A stretch of 64,000 nt of DNA from Liolophura sinensis (lineage: Eukaryota; Mollusca; Polyplacophora; Chitonida; Chitonidae), in the NCBI RefSeq assembly GCF_032854445.1, contig NC_088304.1, positions 33,594,810 to 33,658,809 on the forward strand. Reading direction: 5' to 3'. The position numbers and the translations under genes are program-made. Positions 25,675 to 39,870 of this stretch are shown piece by piece. Every line of letters begins with the position of its first letter. Positions within the stretch are counted from its first letter, which is position 1. The notes beneath the pieces are model-generated. The model did not search any database. It saw only the letters and a program-made list of their open reading frames with translations, and was not told the DNA's origin.

Positions 25675-26790
25675 CGACTTATAAAATGAAGATTATTCAA
25701 TGTGGATAGTCCATATACCAATTAACTGACTTTACAATATAAATGTGAATACAAAATATTCAAAAGCGACCATTTTCTTTCTCCTAAAAGGAAAGGGTTG
25801 AACTCTTAGTAACCTTTTTTTCATAGTAAAGCGGATTTTAGAAATCTCTTTTAATCCCTACATATCTCAAGCCGCCACGTGTGTTCTGTGGCAGTCTAAC
25901 TTTATCTGAAAGGATGGGTGCACAAAATGAGACCCAACTATCAGATGCAAAATACCAGGAGCGTACTCTATACATACAAGGCAGTATTATGAGAGGACCA
26001 TGGACAACCCACAGGTTGCTATAGCAGCGGTTTCAGAGAATTAGTGATAACAATTTATGATTTTTCTCTATGGTGGAAATGGCTTCGTTTTTGACGAGAA
26101 CTAAAGCTTCTTTTTCCAGAAAATCGAGAAATATCAAAGGCTGAGTGGTAACATAAGAAAACGGATATAATCCAGATGCTCCTGGTATTTTTTCTCTAAT
26201 TGAGCCTTTTTATGGCACTAGAATCCAATTAGCGTAATAAGATTTCACATCCGGACTTCTTGTGCGGCCCTTGTATACAATTCCAGAGAACAAGGCTTTC
26301 GACTTCGGTTCTTTGATATCTCCCGATGCAGTTGTACCAATACCACAAGACCACGAGTGCACGAGACGGTGATGCCGCTGTAGAGCCGTACATCTGTCGA
26401 CCCAAAGACGCCTTATTTACAGAACACATTATAATCAAATTCCATGGCGATCTACACATGAAGATTCCGGTGAAAATTAAGATGGGAAGAATTAGTAGAA
26501 ACCTTGCATATTATCAGCGGAACTTCTGATTCAAATAAAGTCACTAGGCCCCAAGGTTATCGGGTCATCAAGACGCTAAATAAAGCCTATCATATGATCA
26601 TATACTAAAGTTCTAATGGATATTGACGTTAAACGCTAGCGAGGACATACACGCAGACTTAGTGCCGTGTGGACATGCCTGTAGGTACGCTCTGAGCTCA
26701 AATCCATCCTCTGTTATTTTTTTTGTGTGTTTTTTTGCGTTCGAATTGCTGGCTTTAAGTCAGGAGGTTTGTGAGGCGAAGGGTGGTGGT
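25675..26790. other. No gene recognised
   Basis: A weak family-A scrap may lie at 25978-26030 (ggcagtattatgagaggacc, cccacaggttgct). Nothing else supported. Confidence 0.4.
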
Positions 26791-26795
26791 TTGTG

Positions 26796-27005
26796 TCGGG
26801 CAGTCCGGTTTCCTCTTTCCATGCACAAACCTGTTCGAAGTCATATAAGTGAAACATTCTTGAGAAGAGCATGAAATACCACTCCAAGTAAATAAACTGT
26901 ATACGTCAACGTTTAAATACGATTTCTCCAAGGAAACAGTCCCATTTATTTATTTGATTAGAGTTTTACGTCGCACCGAATTATATTTCTCTTATACGAC
27001 GACTT
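26796..27005. mobile_element. Family-A SINE tails in tail-to-tail orientation
   Basis: 26796-26895 is a plus-strand tail (ggtttcctctttccatgcac, catataagtgaaacattctt). 26944-27005 is a minus-strand tail (tttatttatttgattagagt, ttatacgacgactt). Same arrangement as 7269-7397. Confidence 0.7.
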
Positions 27006-27009
27006 CAAA

Positions 27010-27915
27010 CAGTTTATGTATGACTCATACAGCAAGTATTAAGTCCATGAAAATCTGATACATGGGCCGAAACGTCACTGAAAACGTCATCAGTATTATC
27101 TTACCTTGCATGAGAGATTAGCATAATTAGCGGATTTTAATTACCATAGCAGTCAGTATATGGTTACCCGTATTAAAATTCCATGACCTTCACAGCAGTA
27201 TTTTGATTTCAATTTCGTGACCGAATGTTTATAACAGTCGCTTGCATTCAGTTGCTTGTATAACTATCGCTAGGAAACAAAAGACTTGTGTTTGATGTCC
27301 TCCTTGCACAGTGAATCGATAACACAACCAACACCCCCCACCCCCCACCCCTGCAAACTTCCATTGTTTTGAGGGCATCTGTAACAATAAGCGGTCGACC
27401 CTGCAGCTCCCTCATGTAGTGTTACACCCAGGTTGTTAGAGGCGACTTGCCTTCCACTAATATGGCTGCTATGTTACACGTGTAAAAGTTCGCCAATATA
27501 ACTTGCCAAAGGTCGGCCGTTTAATCTCCGGTTTTCTCCACCCGTAATGACCCTAAACAAGTTAAAAGTGTTGAATATGTCCTTAACCAACAAAAAAGTA
27601 CCATGTAACTGCACTGTGTGTAATTTAGAACACCTAATGTTGATCAAGCCCCGCCGCTTCCACCCCTCTCTGACTTCATACGTTTCAGGTATGGGGTTAT
27701 TTTTCAACATGTCAGTTCGACCCTGCGGGGATTACTCCACGGGTTTGGAGCATTTGTTTACGACACTGATATCTGTTTATTCTCGTCAGATTCTGTCATT
27801 TACGATGAGATTACGCAGAAAAATGTTTAGAACAGTTGTCTATCAAGTACACGTACCAGGAATGAAAATGTCCATACAATATATTACCAATGTTAAGAAA
27901 GAAAAGTTCAGTTGG
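27010..27915. other. No gene recognised
   Basis: A plus ORF (27547-28143) is open for about 370 bp before entering the microsatellite, but no family or splice support is seen. A C-rich tract lies at 27335-27352. Confidence 0.4.
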
Positions 27916-27918
27916 AGT

Positions 27919-28089
<171 letters not shown>

Positions 28090-30330
28090 TCCCATATACT
28101 CTCACACAAACATACATATCCATATACATGCATAAAGGAATAACGGTTGGGGTATATTGGTGGATTTATGTATTTAATACTCAGAATTTATAACATACGG
28201 ACACTTCGGGTTCTCCCAACCATAAAACTGCCCGTCAAACGTGAATTGAAACAATCAATCAATCAATAAATCCGTCAATCATGTGCGACAGCATTCACAC
28301 CAACACGAGGGCCAATGAGACAATGTAGAAATGACCTTTTGCTTGGATAAGGAGAGCTTAGTGAGCCTTAGGAACAAGGGGTTATTCTTTGTTATTGGTT
28401 GGAAAGTTGTTCTTCTCTGACATCTAACAAAATTCAATAAGAATCTTAACGTCATCCAAGTGACATTTTACTGTCATCTGTTAAGTAAATACAGAAGTTG
28501 CTCGTGATACAAATGCCAAAAGCTTCATAAAGCAGATCAAAATGAAAACACTTTTAAAAAAAAAAAGTGCTATGGCTTGAAGAATTGATCGACACAACCT
28601 GAAATTATCTGGAGTTTACCGAATTTTTCCCTGCCGCCTTCCGGCTGAATGTGGGTGAAGCCGTTTAGAGTGAGGTTACACATGCTGATGGCCAATGTCT
28701 TCCTTTTCCGTTAAACAGTTCTGACTATAAGGCCAATTTGTGTAAACATTTTGAAGGACAGGGGTGTATAAAGCCGTCGGCAGAATCTGTGCATCCGCAC
28801 TTCAGGTCAACACCTAGTACCTTAAAACTATTAATTGGACTTTACAATGGCCGACGGCAAGCTTTCCCGCAGATTATAAACAATGTCTATTTCCGTATGC
28901 CACGTGGATAAACATGGAGGCAAAACCCTACAGTAACGACCAACACCAATTTTCTGGAATAACCTGTCTTATAGGCAACACGTTGGCATTGAATATTCAC
29001 TGCACAGAAAATTCGGATTTCATTAAACCGAGAAGTATATATCAGTGAGTGAGGACTGCTTTTGGCTTTCTTTGGTTTACAGGTAGGATTTTGCTAATTC
29101 TCTACTAGAGCAGTCAGCAGGGGTTTTTTTTGTTTCGTTTTGATTTTTCTTTTTGACGGATTACCTGAATGGCACAGTGCAAAAAAAAAAGAACAAAAAA
29201 ATAATCAAGCTACGAAGCCGGCGCCTTTGAAAAATGAACAAGAAAAAACATTGAACAAACAGAATAGTAAGAGTAATTGTTTCAGTGATTTGTAAAATCT
29301 GTATATGACGACAATCAGCAGTTTTCTTGCTCAGTCTCTTATTAGTGACATGCATAGCAATTCGACGAAATCACACTAAACATAAACATAACAGCTGTTG
29401 CAAGCTTCAGAAATACAACAAAAAACTCCTCGAATAAAACGATTAACGAATACATAAATAAATCTAAGATCTGCTCAATCTGTTTCCTTTGCTTTGAATA
29501 CATTATTAGTTGCAAATGTATTCAAAAAATGTACAAAGGATCATCAATGTCGTTCTAGAGTACCGTGAATTGTTTCAATGGCGTGGCAATGAAATTCCGT
29601 TACGATGTCGTAACGTCATGTTACTATGATTGAAGATTGGCATAGGGGTCATTCAATCATTTACAGCATATAGAGTTAAAACCAGAGCAGCCTTTGAAAT
29701 ACGGCCTAGGGGTTTGTCCCCCCCTCCCCACCCCCCCCCCCACCCCCCCACCCCGTGATGTAAAGGCTTAAATAGTAGCTACTTACACGTTCTCTAGCTA
29801 TTGCAGTTATTAGTAACACTGCAAGTTCTTAGAGAACAGCCCAAATACAGCCAAGCATTACAGGAACTCGACGTTTGTTAACATCTGTTAACCCGAAACC
29901 CCCTCCAGAGCCTCAAAATCTGTGTTGCTCCAAAAAATCTGGGCGAAATTTGTAAATGATGGATGCAGATGTAAACACACGGCTGTGAAATGCAGCGGAT
30001 GCATTGTAAACAGAACGCAGCTGTCCGATGCTATCTCCGTCACTGTCTATTTTAGTGAGAACTGTTAGAGCAACCGTTGACAGACGCCACAGAGGGATTG
30101 ATCAACTTCCTCCGCGAATATCTCTCGAACTATTTTTTTACAGATCTTCTCCCTCAGTGGGAATTGTGCTCGTTCCTTCCGCACGCAGTAAAATTGACTG
30201 ACGTCATAAAGAGAACAGCTGGGCGGAAATCCTGAAATACAAGCGAGTGCAACAACTGGGGAAATGTTCTCAAAGCTAAAGATAAGGACTGATATACCGG
30301 AGAGTGGGTCATGTCGTGCGGTGCAGAGGA
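28090..30330. other. No gene recognised; C-rich tract 29719-29754
   Basis: ccccaccccccccccccacc and similar at 29719-29754. Short AT-rich ORFs only; the minus ORF at 30065-30412 runs into the following minisatellite. Confidence 0.4.
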
Positions 30331-30336
30331 AATGCA

Positions 30337-30553
30337 CTGCCACGCATGTCTGATAAAATATACTGCAATACTTCGCTAAAAGCATTACGATATCTGACGA
30401 AATGCATTGCAATTCCTGATGAACAAAATCTCAATGTTTGACAAATTGTACATCGATGTCTGATGAAAAACAGTGCAACACCTTACGAAAAGCATCGTGA
30501 TGTCAGATGAAATGCAGTGCAATGCCTGACGAAAAGCACCGCGAAGTCTGAAT
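30337..30553. repeat. Degenerate 44-bp minisatellite (about 5 copies)
   Basis: Units such as gatgtcagatgaaatgcagt then gcaatgcctgacgaaaagca; the last two are both 44 bp, earlier ones are diverged. Confidence 0.8.
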
Positions 30554-30886
30554 TGTGATCATTACGCCTGGCAAAATATTGTCAGATATCATATAAAATC
30601 CCAGTGTCAGAACATTATAGCATAGTCCCAAAAGTTAACCATGGTACAATGTTCTATATCATAGAAATGCGAAAGTTGGGAATGCTTTGGACACCCAAGT
30701 GCTTCCTCATATAGACAAGAGCTCAAAATGTACGAGGGAATTCAAGGATACCGGATACCGAGAGGACCAATAGGCGAGTTGTGACTAGAACAATTTGTAC
30801 CCAAAAATCTGCAAACAGAGCGCCCTCTTTTGTCGTCAAAGGTAAAAAGAGTCTTACTGTATATGTATCATGTAACTTGTAAAAAT

Positions 30887-30945
30887 GTTAGTCAACTGGT
30901 GTTGACATTAATTTAGTCAACTGGTGTTGACATTAATTTAGCCAT
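30887..30945. repeat. 26-bp direct repeat, two copies
   Basis: tagtcaactggtgttgacat followed by taattt, twice in succession. The core tcaactggtgttga is also partly palindromic. Confidence 0.9.
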
Positions 30946-30949
30946 CATC

Positions 30950-32285
30950 TATCTCACTGTGTTCTACAGGTACGAGTGACACGTCTTTCCGTCAGGAACT
31001 TCTCATGCTCACAACTTTCAGCACCCCAATTTTCGTCTTCGTTTTGTCTACTCTAAATTACTTTTGTGAAGCTATTTACATGTTGTAGAAAATAATGATC
31101 AAATATAGTCGCCTAAACACACTTTTGACATGTCACATGATACAGAAGGTTTTTTTTTTACCTTTAGCAATAAAGAGTTCTAACTCAGAACCCTACTCCA
31201 CTTGTGCGGAATGCCAATGAATTGTTCAGCCATACCCACTGAGCATGCGTCAGCCTTTTCTATTGTAATTAGTAAATAGCCATTGTAATAAAGCCCTAAG
31301 AGTGTCGAGTACACTATATGGCTCACCGCCAATTATCCGCTAATAGGCATTTCTTGTAATTGCATACTCTGGCCGCTTTAGCAAAATAATAGATAATATC
31401 TGAATATAAACGACATTCCTAATTATCAAAGATATGATTTATGAGGTAGATAGCCGGTAGAATAATGGCTGTGCTCTTGCCATAAATTTAAATCGCATCA
31501 CATTCATCTTGTTTAGAGGAAATATTCATTGCTTCTCTGAAAGAGTCCGGAAGATTTCGTTCAATCCATCCATTCTTGCTTGTTAATCAGTCATTTTACA
31601 CTAAAGTGCACCATGCGGACTCTGCTTTTCAAAATAGAACCATTTAACTAATCAATCACCCACTCATACTAAATCGTTCAAGTAACTAACAATTTACTGA
31701 ATCTACCATATCAAGCAATCACTCATTGTATAGTCCCACGCTTAGCCAGTCATTCGCTTTGTACTGCCTATTATGTAATCAATCACTAAACATAGCCAAA
31801 TTAGCAAGCGCGCATTCATTCAAACCCATGCATTCACCCTATTTATCACGTGATACTTAATTAACCGACCAATCTTCAATTCAAAATATTAAAACATAAT
31901 TGATCTGGTCAAGTTATCCATTGTTTTACTATTTAATCAACTTAATTAACTTCTTAATTGTAAATAATATTTATACTAATCTTTTTCCCTATAATTCAAT
32001 TATCCACCTAGTTTGGGCTTAGCACGTGTTCAACCATTCACCCAACTTAAGGAATGCAGCACTCTTTTCCACGGAGTATGTTATTGACATTTCATTTACA
32101 TATTTTGTTTCCAGTGAATAAAATCAAGCCCAAAAGGCACTAGCATGAAACGGCGCCAAAAACTACGATTAGTTTCCACAAGCACTCGTAATCATGCAGT
32201 CAGTTTAGTGGTAATGACCAAGACGTAAAGTCGTTGTAGCTCTGCTATACACAGATCTGCACGTAACTTTACTCACTTATAAACG
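30950..32285. other. AT-rich DNA with a decayed caatcact-type repeat at 31560-31920
   Basis: Frequent variants of aatcaatcactc and cattcattc suggest an ancient tandem repeat. No gene recognised. Confidence 0.4.
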
Positions 32286-32289
32286 CAGA

Positions 32290-32570
32290 AGGTATGAATC
32301 ACTTCGGTGGCCTAGTGGTAAGAGTGGCCGCCTGGGAGCGGGAGTCAAACTTGTGGCTCAGCACTCAGAGCAAGGACACAGAACTGTTCTGCTAGGTGTC
32401 AGTATAATGTGATTGGGTGAGGTGTCATCTCTGGTGTCTTCGGCGTGATACTTCAGTCACAAAGCTTTGCCACAAGAAGACACAATATGTGTACACACAC
32501 CTAATGACTCCTTGTCGTCATATGACTGAAAAGTTGTTAAGTACGACGTAAAACCCCAAGCATACCTACA
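32290..32570 (+). mobile_element. Family-B SINE with head, body and tail
   Basis: Head ggtggcctagtggtaagagt (A box), body gtcagtataatgtgattggg and tgtcatctctggtgtcttcg, tail ctaatgactccttgtcgtca, gactgaaaagttgttaagta and cgacgtaaaaccccaagca. The B box region is decayed (gggagtcaaact). Confidence 0.9.
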
Positions 32571-33141
32571 AACATAAAACGCAGATGTTAAAATGTAAAA
32601 ATGTGTAGGTGTTAAGTGATACAATATGTCAAATTCTCATAATATGAATGCCAACATGTAAAAGTTTTACGCTGCGTATTTGTTGAAGCTTTGTAACATA
32701 GACAATGTTAGATTAGACGATTTTTACACATTTATGTTGCGGAATAATTTGTCATCACATTGTCTTAAATTACACCATGTTCTAAGCATTATGTAAACGT
32801 TTAACCTTCCAGTTTTAAAAGAGTACTGTACGAGAATTTCGTAACATTGAATTTGTATGTACAACAGGAGAATATCTGAAACGTTCACGATGTTCGTTCC
32901 TTCGCGACTATATACACACAACAAAGATAGAGAACGCTAAAAGTGCAAAACCAATCTATGTTCATCTGTCCCTAGAAAAAAAAAACTGGTGTGCGTTTGG
33001 CTTATATAGGCTACAATATGACATTATAAGCAATTACATAATATGGCTACGTATTACGTCTGACATTATGGTTGTTAACTTTACAATGGTTTTGTGATAT
33101 TGGTACCGGAAACCACCTTAAAAATATACCTACTTTATTAC

Positions 33142-33200
33142 TTGGCTTCTGTGGCCGAGTTGTTAGCGTGGTGGGGCAGAGCAATGACTCGAAAGCCTGT
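33142..33200 (+). mobile_element. Family-A SINE head fragment
   Basis: cttctgtggccgagttgtta then gcgtggtggggcagagcaatgac matches the tRNA-like head only. No B box or body follows, so this is not called as a tRNA gene. Confidence 0.55.
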
Positions 33201-33204
33201 CATC

Positions 33205-35640
33205 AAACTCCAATCCAACACACAAATACGTCACATCAAACCGCATATGTTTAACATTAGCTTCACGTTGAAGTGTTTCGAGCCCTTTTTAAACAAGTGT
33301 ACAGAGGTCAATTGTTCTAATGGGCAACACATTTTTTTTAAATCGTTTGCCAACAGATAGAAATCCATCGGTAACAGGGAGCTATAAAAATGTTCCACCG
33401 AAACGTTTTCGAAAATTCAGAGAATTCTCTGGAATTTTAATGGTAAGTGTGTTGCGTAATCTTGGGCTAAAAAGAAAACTGTATCGCCATGCAGTTAATA
33501 TTTCGCATTGTCAAAATTTTTAGCCAAATTCAATTTTTTAAGCACAGCGTAAAAAAAGAGACTTAAGAGGATTGGCAACTCAATTTGTCGGATGAAAATC
33601 GGCTCAAATCTTGGACATAACAGATGAGCTTAGGTTAACTGAGTGACCTCCAAACCGTTCCATAATCTCTGAGGATTGACCTACGATAACCTCCAAGGAA
33701 CTGGTTTGATTTATTTTCTAACAACGACATGCGTTTCTTGTTAGTTTATAGTATACCGTGAGCATAAACCGTTCTCCTGTTGTAAGTATATATCACTGTG
33801 CAGAATGAGTTGGGCCAAGTTGGCGTGACCAGTGATTTGGCGAAGTAAGGGAGGCAAGTCTGATCTAGCCCGTTAACGTCCATGCTGTGTTGATCAAGAG
33901 CAGGACATTTGCTGACAAATGACGGCTTGGCAATTTCCACAATGGTCATCGTAAAAATTGTTCCGGCTCTTCTCGGAGATATTGAACGACTTTTTGATTA
34001 CTTGATTTATTGTGTGGAGTCGTTAAATATTGAGCCAGGGGATGTCTTTTTTCCCCTCTTTCAGCCTGGCAGTCTCTCGGTAGAGTTTGAGAGAGCAACG
34101 GAAGGTAGGAAGGTTCTCGGACTGAATTGACAGAGCGGTAAAGATGGAGGAGGGGTGTAATTGAAAACGGTCGGGCTTTGATCCGAAGTTAACGAGAATT
34201 CACTTAAAAACCATCTGACGTTCAAGATGGATGTGGGAATAAATGAAATTTAATTTTCCTAATGATTTTTAAGTTTGTATTCTCCCACAAATTGGGCGGT
34301 CGGGGTTATTGGTGAAAATGGCCGAGCTAATTAAGGTCCGGTTAAATAGAGCCCATGTGGCTGGTCACCCTAACCACCCCAGCCCAAGCTCTCCAGGATT
34401 GTTTTGTGTGGCGGACGGCTCATGTAGTAGAAGTGATGGGCCAAGTAAATATCACCGGGCAGCTCGGAGGGTTGTCGCCATGGTTATTCATAAACGACAG
34501 CGATTAAAATGAGCTTCGAATCAGCTTTGGGTAAATATTATGTTTTTATAATCGCCGTGTGCCACTCTGTCATCAGAAAGGTTTATTGACAAGTGGGGTT
34601 AGGTGCAGTTGTTGGCCATATCTTCAGCTCCCACGACAGCCGGAGAGAAACGTCAGCAGTTCTGTAGCATACATCACACAGACATACACCGGCAACCACA
34701 TTTCAGAAACATATAACTTTTCCCACGCTATGGCGTCCCGGGTCCAAGTTGAAGAGATCACTTTTGCGTTGTACTGAATGAATAATACATAACCAGTTTG
34801 TCCCGCAAAGCGTACCCGCAAATCCAGTAGTAAACAAAACACTAAACTACTTATAGGCAAGAAGAATTTTAGACTAGAAAGGTTCCCCGTTATAAGCCTT
34901 AAAAGTTAAAAAGTTAAAAACCAGAGCAAACAATATTTAGTTTTTAGCCAAACTGATTGACAAAGAAAAGTATTGAGATTTGGCATGTCGTCACGAACAG
35001 CCGCAGCCAATGCTTTCTTCAGACATTTCATGAAATACAGCTTCATCACTTCCAGTATACAATTGAAGACTGTTAGATCTTTATTTATTTATTTATTTAT
35101 TTGATCAAGTACATACTGATTCAGTTGTGTATCAGATGTCAGACTTTTGAGGAGATCAAAGCGAGTTGGCCTAAAGGCAAGGTGACTGTTTCTGCATCTT
35201 GTGGCCAAAAGCCCGGACATTTGTCAGCCTAGCCGAATAAGCCCCCTCGCGGCCCAAAGGGTCATTGAATTAAGAAAATGCTTATATGTATTAACATAAC
35301 AGGGTTTAACTGTATATGCAGCTGATGTCCATTAGTTGTCCTTCAACAAAATATGTGACCAGAAGGTGAATATCTCTCTCTCCGCCGTGTTTTGGATCCA
35401 TTCATTTCGTCATACGTTTATATTTCATATATTAATAATTTATCTATGGTGTATTTATGTTTAGAGGATGTGTAAGTATACCAAAGCAAAGCGAAACAGT
35501 TTAAAGGGTTTTGAGGCTGCCTCAGTTATCACTGTCGGTTTCTATGTGAGAATAAACAAATGCAGAGAAACAAGAGACAAATTATACAAAGTATAGTCAA
35601 ACAGTCTTCGTCATGCACACATACATAACCCCAGCCACTA
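33205..35640. other. No gene recognised
   Basis: A short TTTA run at 35080-35103. The interval 33760-34520 is less AT-rich and free of recognised repeats, which could reflect constraint, but I see no exon. Confidence 0.4.
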
Positions 35641-35689
35641 ATTACCTATCATGACAATTAACTCCATGAGATTTTGCCAAATAATTAAG

Positions 35690-35840
35690 TCGGTAGTGAT
35701 TAGATTTATGGCTCGATGAACCAGCAGTGCTCTTCGCCAGGTACCTGACAAATCCCTGAATGAAAGAGGAGAAGAAACAGCGAGAGCTAGATCCGAACCT
35801 GTGACCTTGTTGGCCAAAAGCTAATTGTTTTTTTTTTATA
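35690..35840 (-). mobile_element. Family-E SINE copy (head side)
   Basis: gagagctagatccgaacctg has a minus-strand B box; ttgttggccaaaagctaatt follows. Similar to 47085-47165. Confidence 0.55.
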
Positions 35841-35844
35841 CTGG

Positions 35845-36780
35845 CCAACTCACGTGATCTCGATAGAAACAAAATCAGCACTTATCATAACAACGAAAGC
35901 AATTACGTTGCAACGACTGCTGACACAATCTCACAAATCCCGGACTTCTCGCGTTGTCTTGAGAGATGTTCATAGAATTTTTATGTCAGCTATGATTAAA
36001 CCAACTCCGTGGAACTTCAGCTGATGACATTCACCTTACAAACTGTGAGCGGGTTTTAACCGCCACTGTTCATCGCCGTTCTGAAAATCTGTTCCAGTTA
36101 AATACAGTACAACCAACATACAGAATCCTAGGGATTTTTTGGTGTAGCTTTACGGAAACAGCCGATAGTCTCCGGAAATTAATTTGTTCTTGTTATAACC
36201 AGACTCGAGGAAACAAACGACACGATTTAATTTGGAAACTGATCTTGATTGCCGTCCATGCAGTAAGGGTCCCGTCCCATGAGGTCACGTGATGTACTGC
36301 ATCCTAACATAGACGCCGTGCAGAGAAGCGGGGAAAGGATGTGGCAATTTCCCTTAACATCAGTCTCACCTTACATCTGTTTGACCAGTCCGAAATGACC
36401 AATTACGGCTGGAGCCCCGATCGTGTTTATAATGCACATTGGTGGAAAACGTCTGGATTGAGAGAGAAATGGAAAACAAACAGCGGCAGTTTGTTACAGT
36501 GGATGATTGTTAGCTTTATGTATTTCCCGTCCTTAAATAACCAACAAGACTATCTGTCTAGGACATTAGCTCTTGTTTCCACAGTTCATGATTCAGTTCA
36601 CGCTCACGCAAAGAGCAGGTCTAGGCCTTAGAAAAAACAACCGGAAGTGACGAAATATGATTTCGAAGAAATCATTTCAAACATTTCTTTTTCTCGCGTG
36701 ACACTAGATCCAAGATGTTTGAAGCACTTTCATATATTAAAATAGTTTTACTACGATATGAACATTCAACATTTAATATA
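35845..36780. other. No gene recognised
   Basis: A 96-codon plus ORF (36341-36631) has no support. Confidence 0.4.
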
Positions 36781-36786
36781 TCGCAA

Positions 36787-36845
36787 AATGTTTATTTATT
36801 TATTTGATGGTTTACACCGAACGCAAGAATATATCACTTTCAGTT
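36787..36845 (-). mobile_element. Family-A SINE tail fragment
   Basis: tgtttatttatttatttgat, ttacaccgaacgcaagaata; then unrelated sequence. Confidence 0.7.
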
Positions 36846-37454
36846 CCCGTTAGTCAAATTAATTTCAAATTTAAATCGCACCATCCTGCACCTTGATCGG
36901 TCATATCCAGGTGCGAATTTCTTTAATTTTTCTTTCTTCAGCATGCTGAAATGAGGTTTTTATGAATTTATGGAAGAAAAAGCCATTTACTATGTAGGAT
37001 TAAAGGGCTGGAATCTCCCATCACCAAGTACGTTTGGAAGACGGCCTGAGCACAAATCTAGCTATTTCATGATCTCTGGTGAAAGCATGACACACAAGTC
37101 GTTCACAGTATCTTCGTAATCTCTATACATACATGTATTTGAGATGTATGTCACAAGCTCAAATCCATCTCTGGCTGGTTCGGCTAAGCCCTTTGATCTG
37201 AAGCCTGGTTATGAAACTTGTGACTTGTGAATGTTTTCTCTGGGCTCCAAGTGGACTGTAATTTCATACCAACAATATACACAAATAATTAAATTAAAAA
37301 CACACTGTGGAAAGTCAAAATCCCTACAAACATTGAAATTTCATCACATACAAGCATATACCAGCCTCCATGATCAGCCAATGGCCATTCGTTGTATAAT
37401 GGTGCATGGTAGATATTTAATTCATGAAGTTGAAATCAGATATCAAATTATTTT

Positions 37455-37785
37455 ATTTATATGGTGTTTTTCTGAAAAATATATACTGAAAAATGATTCA
37501 CTTATACGATGGCGACAAGCATTATGGCGGGAGGAACCGGGCAGAGCCTGAGGCAAGCTCACAACCATCCACCGATTGCTAGTAGACCTTCCCGGAGAGG
37601 AAGTTAGCATGAGCTGGACTTGAACTCACAGCTACAGCATTCGTGAGAAACTTTTGGGTCATTGTGCTGCGCTAGCACGCTAACACTTGGCCACGGATGA
37701 CGTGCTTTTAACTGGGCTATCCGGTTTTCTCTTTCAATAAACCTGGCAGCCGTTGTATAGTTAAACACCAATGAAATATTTTAAA
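37455..37785 (-). mobile_element. Full-length diverged family-A SINE followed by an opposite-strand tail scrap
   Basis: 37455-37700: attcacttatacgatggcga, cagcattatgg-type and gcatgagctggacttgaact, head ctgcgctagcacgctaacac. 37712-37785 resembles a plus-strand tail (ggttttctctttcaataaac, caccaatgaaata). Confidence 0.8.
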
Positions 37786-37789
37786 CATA

Positions 37790-39405
37790 ATAAAATGGAA
37801 CCTGCTTTGCAATAAAAATCGCCTTACAACCCATTCAGCATGTGCAGGAAGGAAACCGATGGCATGCGACATTTGTGTGCAGTTCAACAAATGAATGAAT
37901 GCTTCTTATATACTGCTGTAGAATTCTAATTTTCATAACTATTGTGGTGCCCATTAGTGACGACACAACTGCCTAATTTGCATAAGCATTATGTTGTACT
38001 TTCTTGCAATTTACTGGGTCATCAGCAATACGTGTGATAAGAGTGAAGTCGATCGGATGAATAGTTGTGGTGAAAATCGAAATTCCGTCCCTTGGGAATT
38101 TAGATATTCGCTTAACCGGATAGCCTGTTTTGAACGAAATATATAGATATATACAGCTGTGCAAAACTTTATACGTTAAGCAAATTGCAAGGCATTCTGA
38201 ACATGAGATAAGCACAGTTATTTTTTGAAGTAAATTAAAAAAACACCCATGTCCAAACGTTCACTGCACATCAAGTCTTTAACCATGACATAAACAAATC
38301 AGTTGTCACTTTTCAGGATTTCTTAATCACACAGCAACGAAATAAAACGATTGGTGATGTGAGTTCTTGTCGTAAAGAGCTAGTATGATGGGAGTGGGTA
38401 CTAGATCAAGCGCTAGAATGAAATGACTGACATCTTAAAAGGCCTGAGAGATAATACAATCTATCAAATGTAAGTAATGATGAATACGTTTTTACATATA
38501 CGACCGCTTGGTTTGTTAGCCACAGATCGCTGTTTGGGTGACTCTGTTATATTGGGTCGTGCCGAGCTATCTGCCACTGACGCATTGAGCCTTTGCCCAG
38601 AGGTCGAATGTCAACTCTCAGCGCTGATTGTTTTCCGCAAATCAAATCAAAAGATTTTTGTAATTAAAGCTAGATGGAGAAACGCCATTGTGTAGTAACT
38701 GGGTATAGGTACGAGACCTTGGTCGGCATCCTGAACGGTGTGTCGATACGCCTTGGCCATCTGTCTATAACAGGAATTGTATGGGACAGTTAATGTCGTT
38801 CAGCAAGGCCATGATTAATACGGTCCCCGCGTAAAAATGACTTTGTGATAAATCAGGATTATTCTTTCTAAAAGCCTCACGCCTTGAGTTTGGTTAGAAA
38901 GTCTGGAGGACCGTGTTCAAACTTTCTGCCGTTGATGGAGATGATCCGTCACTCACACTTTAATAAGACATGCTCGTGTGTTGTGCAGCTCCACCACTAC
39001 CATTATATAGCGTCATTTAATCATATTCATGGTAAAAAATGGAACACCACATTGCAAAACGATGAAGATAAAGGGCAGCCAGTAAACAAAGAACCGGGTG
39101 GATTTATGTTTCACATAACAGAGCTTGGTGGATGACAAATGGTTCAATTTAACTCAATGATGTTACAAGACTCGAAAGGGAACAGCGCTTTTGAATTCGC
39201 GAATTCTGAAAGGCTATACAATTTCTTGTGATAAGTATGTGGCGCTATCGTTCATCCATACAGCGCTGGTCCCTTCACGTGGTTACTTCTCTTGGTTAAC
39301 CGTCAACATGATATTGTTCTGTACTGAAACTGTCGGCAATAATATGCTCAATTCTGAGCTAAACAGAACATTAAAACTGTTCGTGTATACCCAGGAAGAA
39401 AGCAG
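37790..39405. other. No gene recognised
   Basis: Short ORFs only; no repeat paired. Confidence 0.4.
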
Positions 39406-39410
39406 CAGAA

Positions 39411-39870
39411 AATTAATTGAGCAATAATATTACTGAGCAATAAAAATTACTGAACAACGTAATCACTGAACAACCGAATCTCTGAGCAATGGAATCATTG
39501 AGCAATACATTAATTGAACAACAAAATCACTGGGCACTGGAATCACTAAGCAGCGCAATCATTGAACAATAGAGTCACTGAGCAACAAAATCACTGCACA
39601 GTAGAATCATTGAACAATAGAATCACTGAGCGATAGAACCATTGAGCAATAGATTAATTGAACAATAGAATAACTGAACAACAGAATCACTGCAGAACAA
39701 AACCAATACAATTATTGAGCAATAAAATAAATGAGCAACGTAACCACTGAACAATAAACAGAATCACTGGGCAATAGACTCAAAAGCAATAGAATAACCG
39801 AGCAATGGAATCACTGAGCGATAGAATAACTGAACAGTAGAACAACTGAGCACAAAAAATCATTGCGCAT
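39411..39870. repeat. About 20-bp degenerate minisatellite (about 23 copies)
   Basis: Units such as gaatcactgagcaatagaa with many substitutions and small length changes. Confidence 0.9.

Noticed and set aside
30065-30412. 115-residue minus ORF
   Set aside because: Overlaps the degenerate 44-bp minisatellite at its start and has no family signal.
33142-33200. Possible tRNA gene on the plus strand
   Set aside because: Matches only the head of family-A SINEs; there is no B box at the expected distance.
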